Source of the DNA: Parabacteroides chongii | GTDB taxonomy: Bacteria > Bacteroidota > Bacteroidia > Bacteroidales > Tannerellaceae | Length of the DNA: 64,000 nt | NCBI RefSeq assembly: GCF_029581355.1 | Contig: NZ_CP120849.1 | Location: forward strand, 4,434,501 to 4,498,500 | Reading direction: 5' to 3' | Shown: positions 16,788-26,873 of the stretch, in pieces | How positions within the stretch are numbered: position 1 is the stretch's first letter | How the letters are laid out: each line of letters opens with the position of its first letter | Notes under the pieces: generated by a model | The model's input: the letters and a program-made list of their open reading frames with translations, nothing else | The model's database searches: none | Told to the model about the DNA's origin: nothing | Position numbers and translations under genes: made by a program

Positions 16788-16847
16788 AGTAAAGAAACAA
16801 CAAAGAATTATATATCACTTATTATTAACAATTTATACAAGTAAAAA

Positions 16848-17876
16848 ATGAAAAAGATTTTAAGTATGGCAGCATTGGCATTGATAATGGCAAGCTGCTC
16901 GAATGACGAAGAAACTCCGGAAATCAATCCGGGAGAAGTGACAAACGCTGTACCTGTACAGATCAGCCAAAAAGTGGCTGGGGTAGAGACGAAAGCGGCA
17001 GTGGGAATTGGTAACGATGTGAATGCTGTTATTTTGATGGCAGATGCACAGGATTTCAGCGGTTTCACGCCTAACAAGGAAAATAAATTGAATAATCAAA
17101 GCAAGTTTGCCCAAGATGCAGACCGTGCCAATTATTCAACAGCAACTTTTCAAGCACAAGCAACTGCCAGTAAGATTGAAAATTTGACAACTACTTTGTA
17201 TTTTCCTACACAAGGAGGAGGGGGAGATAAAACAGTCTATATCGCAGGAGTAGCTCCACAAGGTAATGTGACTGCTACGGCTATAGAATTTACTGATATA
17301 GATGGTTTACAGGATGTGATGTATGCCGCAGCAGCTACTGCGACTTTAGGTAGTGCTGGTTCACAAACCGCCACCCCGGATTTGGAATTTAAGCATAAAA
17401 CAACCCAGCTGACTTTCGCTGCTAAATTGGCTGAAGAACTGACCGGTACAGAATGGAATGATAAGGCTGTCACCGTAAAAAACATTACAATTCAGAATGC
17501 CCAATTGCCTCAATCACTCTCATTTGGTGCAGGTACTGTAAATTATGCTGATGCAGCTAGTTTCGTCGTTAAAGGTATTTCCACGACTCTTTCTACTTCT
17601 GCGGCTGATATATCCTCTCCTGTTATGGTAATGCCGACTACGAATATCCTGGTCAATCTAACTTTGTCGGTAGGCGGAACTGAAAAAACATATAATAATC
17701 TGCCTGTACTAAAAGATGGTTCGTCAGACAAGCTTACAACCGTAGAAGGTAAATCACACAAAGTGACTTTCACCATTACTGCACCGACGACACCTGATGG
17801 TGCAACAGCTGTTACGGTTAAGGCTAAGGTTGTAGACTGGGCCGTAGGTGATGCAGGTTCTGTAGAAGTAAAATAA
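16848..17876 (+). CDS. Fimbrillin family (Mfa-like) lipoprotein (operon gene 2)
   Basis: 342 aa, lipobox IMASC with Cys17. A basic site in VETKAAVG (Lys49) lies where type V pilins are cut by trypsin-like proteases after lipidation. Central FKHKTTQLTF (His ~183) and C-terminal VVDWAVGDAG are the Mfa-like hallmarks. Glycine/alanine-rich and threonine-rich throughout. 60 bp after gene 1, 14 bp before gene 3. Likely structural or accessory pilin. Confidence 0.78.
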   Translation: MKKILSMAALALIMASCSNDEETPEINPGEVTNAVPVQISQKVAGVETKAAVGIGNDVNAVILMADAQDFSGFTPNKENKLNNQSKFAQDADRANYSTATFQAQATASKIENLTTTLYFPTQGGGGDKTVYIAGVAPQGNVTATAIEFTDIDGLQDVMYAAAATATLGSAGSQTATPDLEFKHKTTQLTFAAKLAEELTGTEWNDKAVTVKNITIQNAQLPQSLSFGAGTVNYADAASFVVKGISTTLSTSAADISSPVMVMPTTNILVNLTLSVGGTEKTYNNLPVLKDGSSDKLTTVEGKSHKVTFTITAPTTPDGATAVTVKAKVVDWAVGDAGSVEVK

Positions 17877-17890
17877 TCAAACAAAATCAG

Positions 17891-18928
17891 ATGCAAGTGA
17901 AACGACAAAACATATATCTGCTGTTAGCCACGGCGCTATTGTCGGTATCAGGCTGTTCAAGTCCGGAGGAATCCGGGCTTGAATCAGTCCCTATCGAATT
18001 GCGTGCATCCGAAGCGGGAGAAGTGGAAACGAAAGCCGACGAGAACGGGATCGATAAGGAATTTGCCACCCGCATTTTTGCCTCTAAACGCGACGGCGAT
18101 TACACCAAGCTGACAACAACGGTAGTTGACGATGAGTGGTATGCAGACACGAAGGTAACAACGAACGGTTCGATCGCGTTGTCGGGTAACCCTGTTTATC
18201 CCCAATACGGAGACTGGCTCTATCTGGTTGCCGTTGCCCCTCAGCCTACGTCGTATACCGATGCTGATGCCGATGCCGGAACAGTAGGCTATACCCTCGA
18301 TGGTCAGACCGACATTCTGTATGCCAAACAGATACAGGGCAACCGATGGGACGGAAGTCGTTTCAGTAATAACACAGATAAAACTGTAACACCTCTCGTA
18401 TACACCCACCAGCTTACCCAACTGAAGTTCAAGGCAAAGAAAGCCGCCGAGAAAGGGCTGGCAGTGAAAGTAAAGAGTATCACCGTAAAAGGCGTGACCT
18501 CCACCATGACACTTACCTTGAAAGATGGCAATGCCACTTTCTCCGGATCAACAGACCTGGTGCTGACTTTGGCTGATGGAAACGGTACGGAGATTAAATC
18601 TACTACCTCCATCAATCTGGGTGTTTTGTTATTACCCCCGTCAACGTCAGACAAAGCCTACCAGGTTACCGTCGATACTTCCGTTGGTAAATTTGAAGAT
18701 TTAACGATCGACTTTAGCAGTTCGAGCAGTTCAAATAGTTCGAGCAATTCGAGTAGTTCAAGCGGTTCAAACGGTTCGAGTGGTTCCGGCAGTGCATCCG
18801 GCGATCATTTTGCGAAGGGACATTCGTACGAAGTCACTCTCAATATCAGTGACAAGGAATTAGAGATCCTGTCTGTTACCGTCGCTCCCTGGAGTACGGA
18901 AGATAAAGGCGATCTCGACCTCAACTGA
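17891..18928 (+). CDS. Fimbrillin family (Mfa-like) lipoprotein with Ser/Asn/Gly linker (operon gene 3)
   Basis: 345 aa, lipobox SVSGC with Cys22; basic site VETKAD (Lys48). Hallmark VYTHQLTQLKF (His ~173) and C-terminal VTVAPWSTEDKGD. Residues ~276-302 are a Ser/Asn/Gly run encoded by nine 9-bp units (18716-18796), placed just before the last strand. Starts 14 bp after gene 2, so co-transcribed. Confidence 0.78.
   Translation: MQVKRQNIYLLLATALLSVSGCSSPEESGLESVPIELRASEAGEVETKADENGIDKEFATRIFASKRDGDYTKLTTTVVDDEWYADTKVTTNGSIALSGNPVYPQYGDWLYLVAVAPQPTSYTDADADAGTVGYTLDGQTDILYAKQIQGNRWDGSRFSNNTDKTVTPLVYTHQLTQLKFKAKKAAEKGLAVKVKSITVKGVTSTMTLTLKDGNATFSGSTDLVLTLADGNGTEIKSTTSINLGVLLLPPSTSDKAYQVTVDTSVGKFEDLTIDFSSSSSSNSSSNSSSSSGSNGSSGSGSASGDHFAKGHSYEVTLNISDKELEILSVTVAPWSTEDKGDLDLN
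18716..18796 (+). repeat. Nine 9-bp tandem units inside gene 3
   Basis: Imperfect repeats of the type AGC-AGT-TCG, encoding (S/N)(S/G)S triplets. The period is a multiple of three, so unit gain or loss would change linker length without breaking the frame. Confidence 0.75.
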
Positions 18929-18975
18929 TAATCAATGTAAACATAAAAAAACAACTAGTATTAAATTCAAACAAA

Positions 18976-20205
18976 ATGAAACAAGTAAAGAATCTAAGCC
19001 TACTTATTATGGCAAGCCTGATGCTCTCCAGCTGTGGTGAAGAAGAAAACCTCCAATCCCCCATAGACAACACCGAAAAGGTAGAACTGGGTATTACGGC
19101 AGGGGTGGCACTGACGAAGAGTGCGATAAACGAGGGAGCGCAGACGGGAACAGACTCGGAAATGAAAGCAATTGCGGTGTATGCTGCGGGTACAGAATAT
19201 ACAACTGATAATTACGGTTTGTACACTCCGTCTGCTGACGGTTGGACGAATACCAGTCAAACAGATAAAATCTACCTGTCAAGTGCAGTTGCTACCATCT
19301 ATGCTTATCATCCGGCGTATCAACCGGATGGAACAACTCATGCAATGGCAACGTCAGGTACGGCTTTGAAACTTGACTTGAAGGGTGCTGCTGTTGCTAA
19401 TACTGCAACAATTCCGGTATCCATTTTTGCAGGTAATACTAGTGCAACAGACGATAATACGATAACTGTTCCTCAAAATTATAAAGCATCAGACAAGAAG
19501 ATACTTTCGGCTCCGGGCGAAGTGGATTATATGTGGGCTGAAAAGAAAGATGGGAATGGAGCTAATGCTCAAGCCTGCAATGGTAAAGCAAGCAATAAAT
19601 CAATAACATCCTCAGTTGCTTTAAACATGAAACATGCCCTTTCAATGGTTAGTTTCCGTATCTATAATAATGGGCATTATAATAAAGACGGGAAACTGAC
19701 AAAAATAGAATTGGCTAATAATGATGATCCGTCTACTGGAAGCAAGGCTTTGAATGATGGAGGTTTGGCTCATAATAGCGGTAAGCCTACCATGAAAATT
19801 GCAGATGGTACCATTGAGACAGACGCTAGTAATTTGGCTACTGTAACTTATACGCGTATAATAAAAACAGCAACTAGTGGTGCTGCTGATGCTTATTATG
19901 TTTTACCTAAGCAAGGTACAGGAAGTTATACCGGAACTGATGCCGCCAAAAACGCTGCCGCCACTTTCAGTATCCTCGTTTTACCCGACGCTTCAGCCGT
20001 TGCTAAAAACACCATTAAAGTAACTTTCACAATTGACGGAGAAGCTTACTCAGTTAATTTGGCAGCAGATGCAACAACAACTCAGTGGGAAGCCGGCAAA
20101 AACAACATCTACACCGTTACATTAAGCGGTCAGGAACTCACTCTTAGCTCAGTTACAGTTGCAGCTTGGGGCGATGGAGATAAAAAAGATCTTGATGTCA
20201 AATAA
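18976..20205 (+). CDS. Fimbrillin family (Mfa-like) lipoprotein (operon gene 4)
   Basis: 409 aa, lipobox MLSSC with Cys20; basic site ALTKSA (Lys48). Hallmarks: ATIYAYHPAYQP (like the YxYYP motif of the family), LNMKHALSMVSF (His ~220) and C-terminal VTVAAWGDGDKKD. It is followed by the second 156-bp palindromic repeat. Likely a pilin-type subunit. Confidence 0.8.
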   Translation: MKQVKNLSLLIMASLMLSSCGEEENLQSPIDNTEKVELGITAGVALTKSAINEGAQTGTDSEMKAIAVYAAGTEYTTDNYGLYTPSADGWTNTSQTDKIYLSSAVATIYAYHPAYQPDGTTHAMATSGTALKLDLKGAAVANTATIPVSIFAGNTSATDDNTITVPQNYKASDKKILSAPGEVDYMWAEKKDGNGANAQACNGKASNKSITSSVALNMKHALSMVSFRIYNNGHYNKDGKLTKIELANNDDPSTGSKALNDGGLAHNSGKPTMKIADGTIETDASNLATVTYTRIIKTATSGAADAYYVLPKQGTGSYTGTDAAKNAAATFSILVLPDASAVAKNTIKVTFTIDGEAYSVNLAADATTTQWEAGKNNIYTVTLSGQELTLSSVTVAAWGDGDKKDLDVK

Positions 20206-20244
20206 TAATGATAGATGATAAGTGATTCATATTTAGAAAGTTCT

Positions 20245-20400
20245 GAACTATTTTAATAAGAACCAGGTACGCGGATGACGCGGATTAGGCGGATCAAAAC
20301 GGATTAAATGATCCGATCCGTTCAAATCCGCTCAATCCGTGTCATCCGCGTACCTGGTTCTTTTATTTCGACAAATAGACTCATATCTGACAAATATTGA
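20245..20400. repeat. 156-bp dispersed repeat with long hairpin, copy B
   Basis: Direct repeat of 14685-14840 with only a few substitutions; hairpin core 20258-20362. The C-to-G change at the GATGACGCGG position turns a pair into a G-T wobble and so keeps the stem. It separates lipoprotein genes 4 and 5 and may split the operon. Confidence 0.7.
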
Positions 20401-20488
20401 AACATCCAAATCAGACAACAAATGAACCTGTAATGGCAAAGTGATCATGATTAATATTAATTACAACATATAAAAACATTCAAACAAT

Positions 20489-21658
20489 ATGAAACCGTAT
20501 AACTACCAGCTATTATTCTTGTTGCTGGGTGCGATTAGTCTCTCCTGCTCAAATGAGGTGAAGGAAGAGGAGAGCGGTCCGGTAAGTCTTACTCCCCATA
20601 TAGCCGGTATCTCACTGACGCGTGCCGGAATAGATGCAGCCGAGAAAGTAGATGCAATCGGCTTTTACGCCGTCAGTAAAGAAAGTACCGACAACACCTA
20701 CGGAACATGGCCTGTCGGTACATACGGCAAGTTCACCGGAAATACATCAAATGGTCATACGACTTTTGTCCCTGCCACAGCCCAGGACATCCTCTGGCTG
20801 GAATCCGAGAAAAACGCCATAATCTTCTCCTGTTATCCCGCCCCAACCAACGCATCTGACATCGTCGATGCCAGCACACTGAACGAGGACGGAACAACTA
20901 TCTCTACCGGAACAAATGCTCCTGCGGCTACCCTAGACGCCCCTGTTCCGGTCATTCCCGTATCAACCACTGTATTCAGCCTGTCCCCGGCATTTCCAGC
21001 TGATGCAAACTTCGACTTTACCCTTCCCGCATACGATTACATGTACGGGGTTGCCTACGACAACAGCAATCCCAGTGCAGGAGAAAGTACTAAATTTCAA
21101 TCGACCCAGCCTGTTGCCAACGGTAACCGTTCAGGTGGAATCGTCAACCAATCCGGTCCGAACGTATCCATCGGTCTGAAACATGCTTTCACGCAAATCA
21201 AACTTATCATCAAGAAAGGAGATTCATATCCGGGCACAGCAACTAGGGTTACCGAAGTGAAATATACCCGCAAAATGAATACCCTGACAGACAACACCAA
21301 AATGAAACTGACTGACGGTACATTTCTAGGGATAACCCTTACAAATGATGCCGCTTACACCTACGATCTGAAATCGGCTACTCAAAATAGTGAAGGATTC
21401 GAGCTTACCTCCGACAAGAACAGTAACCTCACAATCACCAATTACGCCCTGCCTTGCGATGCCGCTAAATCGGTCATCAACCTGACCGTCGATGGAAAAG
21501 AAATGACTATCGAATATACTGGAGACCCTCAATGGAATGCAGGAAAGATATACACCTACGCAGTAACGATCAACGGTACCGGCCTCGCTTTTTCGGGTGT
21601 CTCGGTAGTCGATTGGGACGACGACGGTAATAATAACAGTTCAAGTGGAACCCTGTAA
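20489..21658 (+). CDS. Fimbrillin family (Mfa-like) lipoprotein (operon gene 5)
   Basis: 389 aa, lipobox ISLSC with Cys20; arginine site SLTRAG (Arg45) fits protease maturation of type V pilins. Hallmarks: NAIIFSCYPAP, YDYMYGVAYDN, IGLKHAFTQIKL (His ~231) and C-terminal VSVVDWDDDG. First gene after the 156-bp repeat; 12 bp before gene 6. A secondary promoter upstream is possible, but no TAnnTTTG box is evident. Confidence 0.8.
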   Translation: MKPYNYQLLFLLLGAISLSCSNEVKEEESGPVSLTPHIAGISLTRAGIDAAEKVDAIGFYAVSKESTDNTYGTWPVGTYGKFTGNTSNGHTTFVPATAQDILWLESEKNAIIFSCYPAPTNASDIVDASTLNEDGTTISTGTNAPAATLDAPVPVIPVSTTVFSLSPAFPADANFDFTLPAYDYMYGVAYDNSNPSAGESTKFQSTQPVANGNRSGGIVNQSGPNVSIGLKHAFTQIKLIIKKGDSYPGTATRVTEVKYTRKMNTLTDNTKMKLTDGTFLGITLTNDAAYTYDLKSATQNSEGFELTSDKNSNLTITNYALPCDAAKSVINLTVDGKEMTIEYTGDPQWNAGKIYTYAVTINGTGLAFSGVSVVDWDDDGNNNSSSGTL

Positions 21659-21670
21659 AACAATCAGATC

Positions 21671-22906
21671 ATGAGAAAACAAGACAATATAAAAAGCCTT
21701 TTTACGGCATTACAAAGAGCCGCTATCACCGGTATCGTCCCTATCATCGGAAACAGCCTGGTCGCAGCATTTTTATTCACCGCCTGTTCGTCCGATGAAT
21801 GGCAGGCTGACAACGACCGTGTACTTCTCTCTCCCCAAATACAGGTAGGAGAGAGCACCACCCGTTCGGTTATAAGCGGAACGGCAGCCAATCCGGATGG
21901 AAATGGGAATCTGATCAATCAGGTTCAATTGTATATAACCCGCGACGAAGACGATCATACGGTCTATCCGGGCTTAAGCGAAAGCAAGGGGCTGGCTACT
22001 TTTACATTGGGAGCTAGTAACGACTGGACGAGTGACCCAAAGGTCAGCCTTTCCAGTGATATGGCACGTATTTTTGCCTTTTATCCACCGATAGCAGCAG
22101 GCAGTGTAGATGCCAATTTTATAGCTTCCACCGCTGATGAAAAGCATAAAATAAAGGTCAGCATACCTGCCGACCAGACTTTCGACGGCACAACTGCCTG
22201 GGGATGCAGTACAACCGACTATCTGTACGGCTCGTCTTCTTCCACCAAAGGAGATGCCAAACCGATCACCGCCAACAATGGCAATGGGGATGCCACGGGT
22301 CCGAAACCCTTTTCCCCCGAAATATCCATGCAACATGCCTTGTCGCTCCTGGTCTTTTACCTGGAGAGCAAATCGGGACGTGATGTGGATAACACATACG
22401 ATTATGTAAAGGAAATACGCCTGTCGACAACAGATGTTACTCATAAGTTCCGTATCTCCGGAAGCGCTAACGATCAATGTACCATGCTCATCAACGACGG
22501 TACACTGGCATTGACAACAAGCTCGTTATTGAAGTTCAAGGCAACGACTGCGGCTACCGGTGGAACCACCACCACCGCCCAGTTATGCGGCAAAGCAGGT
22601 TCTCCCGCATTAGTCGCCTACGGCTTGGTAGCTCCTTTGACGGCAGCTCCTTCCGACCTGACACTGACTGTTGTGCTGGATAAGAAAGATGAAACCACCG
22701 ACATGAAGCGTGAATTATCCCTCACATTCGGTACTTCGGGTAACGCCCCGAAACTCTGGAAGAAAGGGAACCGCTATAAATACAACCTCACACTGACTGA
22801 CCGCGACATCGCCATTAAAAGTACGTCGATCACCGAATGGCCGGATGGTTGGAGCGGAAGTAGTAACGATAAGGGTGACGGTTCGCTCAAACCCGATGGT
22901 TTCTAA
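21671..22906 (+). CDS. Fimbrillin family (Mfa-like) lipoprotein with long signal peptide (operon gene 6)
   Basis: 411 aa. The signal region is unusually long (Cys39, lipobox LFTAC), with a charged opening MRKQDNIKSLFTALQR. Arg65 (TTRSV) could be the maturation site. Hallmarks: RIFAFYPP, TTDYLYGSS, MQHALSLLVF (His ~221) and C-terminal SITEWPDGWSG. Predicted surface pilin-like subunit, tightly linked to gene 5. Confidence 0.78.
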   Translation: MRKQDNIKSLFTALQRAAITGIVPIIGNSLVAAFLFTACSSDEWQADNDRVLLSPQIQVGESTTRSVISGTAANPDGNGNLINQVQLYITRDEDDHTVYPGLSESKGLATFTLGASNDWTSDPKVSLSSDMARIFAFYPPIAAGSVDANFIASTADEKHKIKVSIPADQTFDGTTAWGCSTTDYLYGSSSSTKGDAKPITANNGNGDATGPKPFSPEISMQHALSLLVFYLESKSGRDVDNTYDYVKEIRLSTTDVTHKFRISGSANDQCTMLINDGTLALTTSSLLKFKATTAATGGTTTTAQLCGKAGSPALVAYGLVAPLTAAPSDLTLTVVLDKKDETTDMKRELSLTFGTSGNAPKLWKKGNRYKYNLTLTDRDIAIKSTSITEWPDGWSGSSNDKGDGSLKPDGF

Positions 22907-22962
22907 TCCATTCGGGTCGAGTAACCACCCAATAATCAGCAATAACATAAAAAATAAATAAT

Positions 22963-23886
22963 ATGAAAACAGTAAACTTACAAATCCGGACAGTCCGGCT
23001 GGCAGGTCTTTTCTGCCTGCTCCTGGCGTGGACTGCCTGTTCGGATGAGACGACGATCGACCCTCCCGCAGAGGATACCCCTATCATGATAAGGGCGGAG
23101 ATCTGCACATCCGATGCCGATACCCGGGCAGACGGGGGAGAGACGACGGAGACGGTAGCCGATGATCCGGCAAATGTCTACGATCGCAGTAGCTTTATAG
23201 CGAATGACAAGATCCGTGTGACGCGTACCAACCCCAGTGACTCCAAGGATTATCTGTTGGGAGCAGATGGAAAATGGGCTGTCGTCGGTACTGCACCGCT
23301 CACCTTGCGTATCGGGGCAAACTATGAAGCAGCTTTCCCCCATGATTACAAAAGCATTCAAAAGGATCAATCAACGCAGGCGAATTATCTGGCAAGCAAC
23401 CTGCTGAAATCACCGGCTGCAACATCTTCTTCCGGTGAATTGAACTTTACGGGAAACAATGCTTTCCTCCATCAGAATACGAAAATCACCCTGGTCTTTA
23501 CCGGTAAGGCAGGAGCTGACGCAGATGGTGCTGCATTGACCGGCACTTTTTCTGATTTCACGATAACCGGCACCGGCTTATATACAGGAGGTACATCTCC
23601 CGAACATATGTCTTTCTATCGTCCGAAGACCAATGTTGCTACCTGGCACGGTATCGTCTATCCCAAAAAAGGAACCGGTACAACCGGTACAGATATCTCG
23701 CTGGCACTGACCTATGACAATGTGAAGTATTCAGCGACGATCAAATGCCCTATGGTAGCCGGCAAACATTATCAGTACGATCTGAAGATTGAGAATGACA
23801 TACTTGTACCTGACGGCATGAAGATAGAAAACTGGCAAAGCGGCGATTCATATACGGGCGGGTTTGATACGGCTCCAAACACTTAA
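22963..23886 (+). CDS. Fimbrillin-like lipoprotein (operon gene 7)
   Basis: 307 aa, lipobox WTAC with Cys26; Arg55 in DTRADG. The hallmark appears as FLHQNTKITLVF (His ~170), and the C-terminus keeps MKIENWQSGD. Shares overall pattern with gene 8 (NDKIRVTR/DDQILITR, AAFPHDYKSI/ASFPHDFTSI), so 7 and 8 form a subfamily, probably an old duplication. Confidence 0.75.
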   Translation: MKTVNLQIRTVRLAGLFCLLLAWTACSDETTIDPPAEDTPIMIRAEICTSDADTRADGGETTETVADDPANVYDRSSFIANDKIRVTRTNPSDSKDYLLGADGKWAVVGTAPLTLRIGANYEAAFPHDYKSIQKDQSTQANYLASNLLKSPAATSSSGELNFTGNNAFLHQNTKITLVFTGKAGADADGAALTGTFSDFTITGTGLYTGGTSPEHMSFYRPKTNVATWHGIVYPKKGTGTTGTDISLALTYDNVKYSATIKCPMVAGKHYQYDLKIENDILVPDGMKIENWQSGDSYTGGFDTAPNT

Positions 23887-23898
23887 TAGTAACACAGT

Positions 23899-24780
23899 AT
23901 GAAACAGTATTCAATACAAATAGCAGGTATCATCGGGATATGTTTCCTGATGCTGACAGCCTGTTCAAACGAATCTCCTGCCGATAACACATCGGAGGGA
24001 AAGGAGCTGGTCGTATCTGCAGAGATCATCCCTTCGGGTGAGAGTAAAGCCGTGGGAGCAGCTACCAATGGGACGGATAAAGTGTCCTTTGTGAAAGATG
24101 ATCAGATTCTGATCACTCGGTCAGGAAAGAGTAAGGCATACAAATTGTCTCAGAATAATCAATGGCTCCCGGAAACTGGTGGGGAGGATTTGACTGTTGA
24201 TGGAACGGAACAGACGTATACGGCTTCATTCCCTCACGATTTTACCAGTATTCTGGAAAAGCAGAATGAAGCAGCTGCCGCGAGTGGAGCTTTGAGCAAT
24301 TATGAAAAAAGCAACAAGCTGATATCGAAAGTGACAACAGCGAGCAATTATGTACCTTTCAAATTCAGCCATGCTTTTTCAAAGATCACCGTCATTGTCG
24401 CCTATAAAAACAAACGAAAGAATGTGAGTGCGAAGTTGGTCGGTAAGAATATACGGACGAGTGAAGCTGCGGCAACAACTGATGAAACGATTAAGATGCT
24501 GCGAACCTCGCCTACAGGCGAAACAGCATCGGTAAATCATACATTTATTTGTATCCTCAATCCGGGTACCTCGCGCGGATTTACGCTTACGGTATCCGGA
24601 CAGGAAGAAAATGGCACAGCTGTCGCGGATGAGATATATACCCAAAAAGGTAAGGAGTTCAAGGCCGGATTCAATTACGTCTATAACTTCTCCTCCAACG
24701 ATAATCTGATCCTGACGGGTGTCACGGTGGTCGATTTTGACAGTGCCGGAGATGACTACAATGCCGGAAATGCGACCTGA
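23899..24780 (+). CDS. Fimbrillin-like lipoprotein (operon gene 8)
   Basis: 293 aa, lipobox MLTAC with Cys22; Lys50 in ESKAVG. Hallmark KFSHAFSKITVIV (His ~157). The C-terminal motif reads VTVVDFDSAGDD, so the tryptophan conserved in its neighbours is replaced by Phe. Paralogue of gene 7; 12 bp downstream of it. Confidence 0.75.
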   Translation: MKQYSIQIAGIIGICFLMLTACSNESPADNTSEGKELVVSAEIIPSGESKAVGAATNGTDKVSFVKDDQILITRSGKSKAYKLSQNNQWLPETGGEDLTVDGTEQTYTASFPHDFTSILEKQNEAAAASGALSNYEKSNKLISKVTTASNYVPFKFSHAFSKITVIVAYKNKRKNVSAKLVGKNIRTSEAAATTDETIKMLRTSPTGETASVNHTFICILNPGTSRGFTLTVSGQEENGTAVADEIYTQKGKEFKAGFNYVYNFSSNDNLILTGVTVVDFDSAGDDYNAGNAT

Positions 24781-24823
24781 TACATGGAATAGTCCGATTA
24801 CTAACAGTTAATAACAGAATTAT

Positions 24824-25828
24824 ATGAAATACATATCAAACAGAAATATCGGCTGGCTTGCCGGCTTTTTGCTGACAGCCTGCCAGTCGGAGGTCGTAAC
24901 GGTGCCGGACAACGATAACGCGTTGCAGGTGCTTTCCGTCGGTCTGAATCAGGAAGCAGGTACACGGTCGGAGGTGACGACGGATGGAATCAAGCAAATA
25001 AATGTGTATACAACGACCGATGCTCATAAAGAGATAACGACTAATACACTGGCAACCTATACAAATGACGGGAATGCCTGGAGTTGTACTGCACCGCCGG
25101 AGCTGACGAGCGCGTCGTATAATATTTTCGCTTATTATCCTCCTACGCGAGGAGATGGCGGGGAGGAAGTTACGGTGACGAACAGTTCTACCGGCGAGCA
25201 TACCATTAAGGTTTATATCTATGCCGAAGATGCATTCGGTAGCCCGAAACAGGATGACTATTTGTATAATTATCAAACAGATAATACGGGAAAATATGAA
25301 CAAATCACGGCTTCTACGGCTTCCAAGGCGGTCAGTTTCTCGATGAATCATGCCTTGTCGAAAGTAAGTTTCCAGATTACGAAAGATGCATCGGCTACGG
25401 AAACGCTGACCTTGACGCAGATAGATATTATCGGGAAGACCAACAGTCTGCAAACCGGAACGGGCGAAATGTATCTGAAAACGGGAGGGCTGGTCGGCCT
25501 GCAGTCCAAAGATCAAATCAGCCTGACCGGTTCGGTCGCTTTGCAGAACACACTGACTTCTCCGAGTATTACCGCTTTGGTGGCTCCTATGAGTAAAGAG
25601 GAAAAGGTGCTTTCATTCCGTCTGACAGTAATGGTCGATGGGGTGTCGCGCGTCTTCGAGACAGGGACCGTCAAAGATGATGCATCTAACTGGCCCGGTG
25701 TGAAGTGGCTGGCGGGAAAGCATTACGTTTATAAGATCAAAGTCAGCAAAATGGGAGGTGTCATCAACGGTGTTTCCGTATATGACTGGCAAAAGGATTC
25801 GGACCAGAATACGCAAGTAGGTATTTAA
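24824..25828 (+). CDS. Fimbrillin family (Mfa-like) lipoprotein (operon gene 9)
   Basis: 334 aa, lipobox LLTAC with Cys20; Arg48 in GTRSEV. Hallmarks: YNIFAYYPP, QDDYLYNYQ, MNHALSKVSFQI (His ~174) and C-terminal VSVYDWQKDSD. A standard Mfa-like pilin-type protein. Confidence 0.8.
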   Translation: MKYISNRNIGWLAGFLLTACQSEVVTVPDNDNALQVLSVGLNQEAGTRSEVTTDGIKQINVYTTTDAHKEITTNTLATYTNDGNAWSCTAPPELTSASYNIFAYYPPTRGDGGEEVTVTNSSTGEHTIKVYIYAEDAFGSPKQDDYLYNYQTDNTGKYEQITASTASKAVSFSMNHALSKVSFQITKDASATETLTLTQIDIIGKTNSLQTGTGEMYLKTGGLVGLQSKDQISLTGSVALQNTLTSPSITALVAPMSKEEKVLSFRLTVMVDGVSRVFETGTVKDDASNWPGVKWLAGKHYVYKIKVSKMGGVINGVSVYDWQKDSDQNTQVGI

Positions 25829-25845
25829 TATAGGAGGATCAGACA

Positions 25846-26856
25846 ATGAAAATAAAGCAATTATTTATACAACTAACGTTAGGGATGCTTCTGCTGCTGT
25901 CAGCTTGTCAGAACGAAGTGATCCCGGAGCAGACCGGCGATAAGATCGCTTTGTCGTTTAACCTCTATCGGGGGGAACTGACCAAAGCGGCAAACGCTAC
26001 TTCTTTATTACCCGAAGGCAGTAAGATCCGGGCGTATGCCTATACAAAAGACGCAGTGACAATCAACTCTCCTGTCGGTTACGGCGATTATGTAGTAGAT
26101 GCCAGCGGTAAAGCCACCGCATTAAAGGAGAACGAGGTAGATAAAGGACTTACGCTCTACCGCGGAAATTACGATATTTACCTGGTATCATACAATGACA
26201 AAAACTACGTACCTGAAACCGCAGACGATAATCTGCTCCATGTCTCCAACGGGAACGATTTTATGTACTCTACCCTCAAAGGCATTACGGTCCAGCCAAC
26301 CTCAGGCGGTAAAAATATGATGTCAGTCGACCTGCCGGAACCGTTTACACGGCTTTGCTCAAACATTATTTTGAAGGTAAAAGCAAGCTCCAATCAACCG
26401 GTAACCGTGGAAAGGCTTTGGGTGAACAGTGTTAAAATCAATAAGCTTTCCGGAGATTTACCCTATCAATTAGGGATGACGGAGTGGACAGTAAACGAGG
26501 TTTTGGAGTATACCGGTTCTGAGACTTTTGAGACGTTTACTAATAACAGTAAAGACATAGAAGTGTCACCGACGATTTCCCGTGTAAGTGACCCTATCGT
26601 TGTTTTACCCTTGAAAGGAATTGCCCCGTTAGAGTTCGATCTTGATTTGGATATTCGGTTTTTGAAAACAGGGACTGGTAGTGTAACAAAAAGTTTTCAT
26701 TATTATCCTTCCGTGTACAAATCGTTTCTTCCGGGGATGACTTATGAATTTGAATTTACCCTGACATTCTTTGGAGATCTGGAACCAACGGATCTTTCAC
26801 TAGCTATTTTGGAATATACGACGGTTAAATTCTCAACTGACAATGTCGGTCAATAA
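25846..26856 (+). CDS. Divergent fimbrillin-like lipoprotein (operon gene 10)
   Basis: 336 aa, lipobox LLSAC with Cys21; Lys in ELTKAAN around residue 47. It lacks the H-h-(S/T)-x-h motif (VDLPEPFTRLCSNIILK instead) and the C-terminal W-G-D strand, so it belongs to a different fimbrillin branch, perhaps an accessory, anchor or tip subunit. Preceded by a clear Shine-Dalgarno-like AGGAGG, uncommon in this genome. Confidence 0.65.
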   Translation: MKIKQLFIQLTLGMLLLLSACQNEVIPEQTGDKIALSFNLYRGELTKAANATSLLPEGSKIRAYAYTKDAVTINSPVGYGDYVVDASGKATALKENEVDKGLTLYRGNYDIYLVSYNDKNYVPETADDNLLHVSNGNDFMYSTLKGITVQPTSGGKNMMSVDLPEPFTRLCSNIILKVKASSNQPVTVERLWVNSVKINKLSGDLPYQLGMTEWTVNEVLEYTGSETFETFTNNSKDIEVSPTISRVSDPIVVLPLKGIAPLEFDLDLDIRFLKTGTGSVTKSFHYYPSVYKSFLPGMTYEFEFTLTFFGDLEPTDLSLAILEYTTVKFSTDNVGQ

Positions 26857-26873
26857 TAAATGAAAGAAAAAAT

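Noticed and set aside
18716..18796. Frame-switching phase variation in fimbrillin gene 3
   Set aside because: The unit is 9 bp, so gain or loss stays in frame; only linker length can vary.
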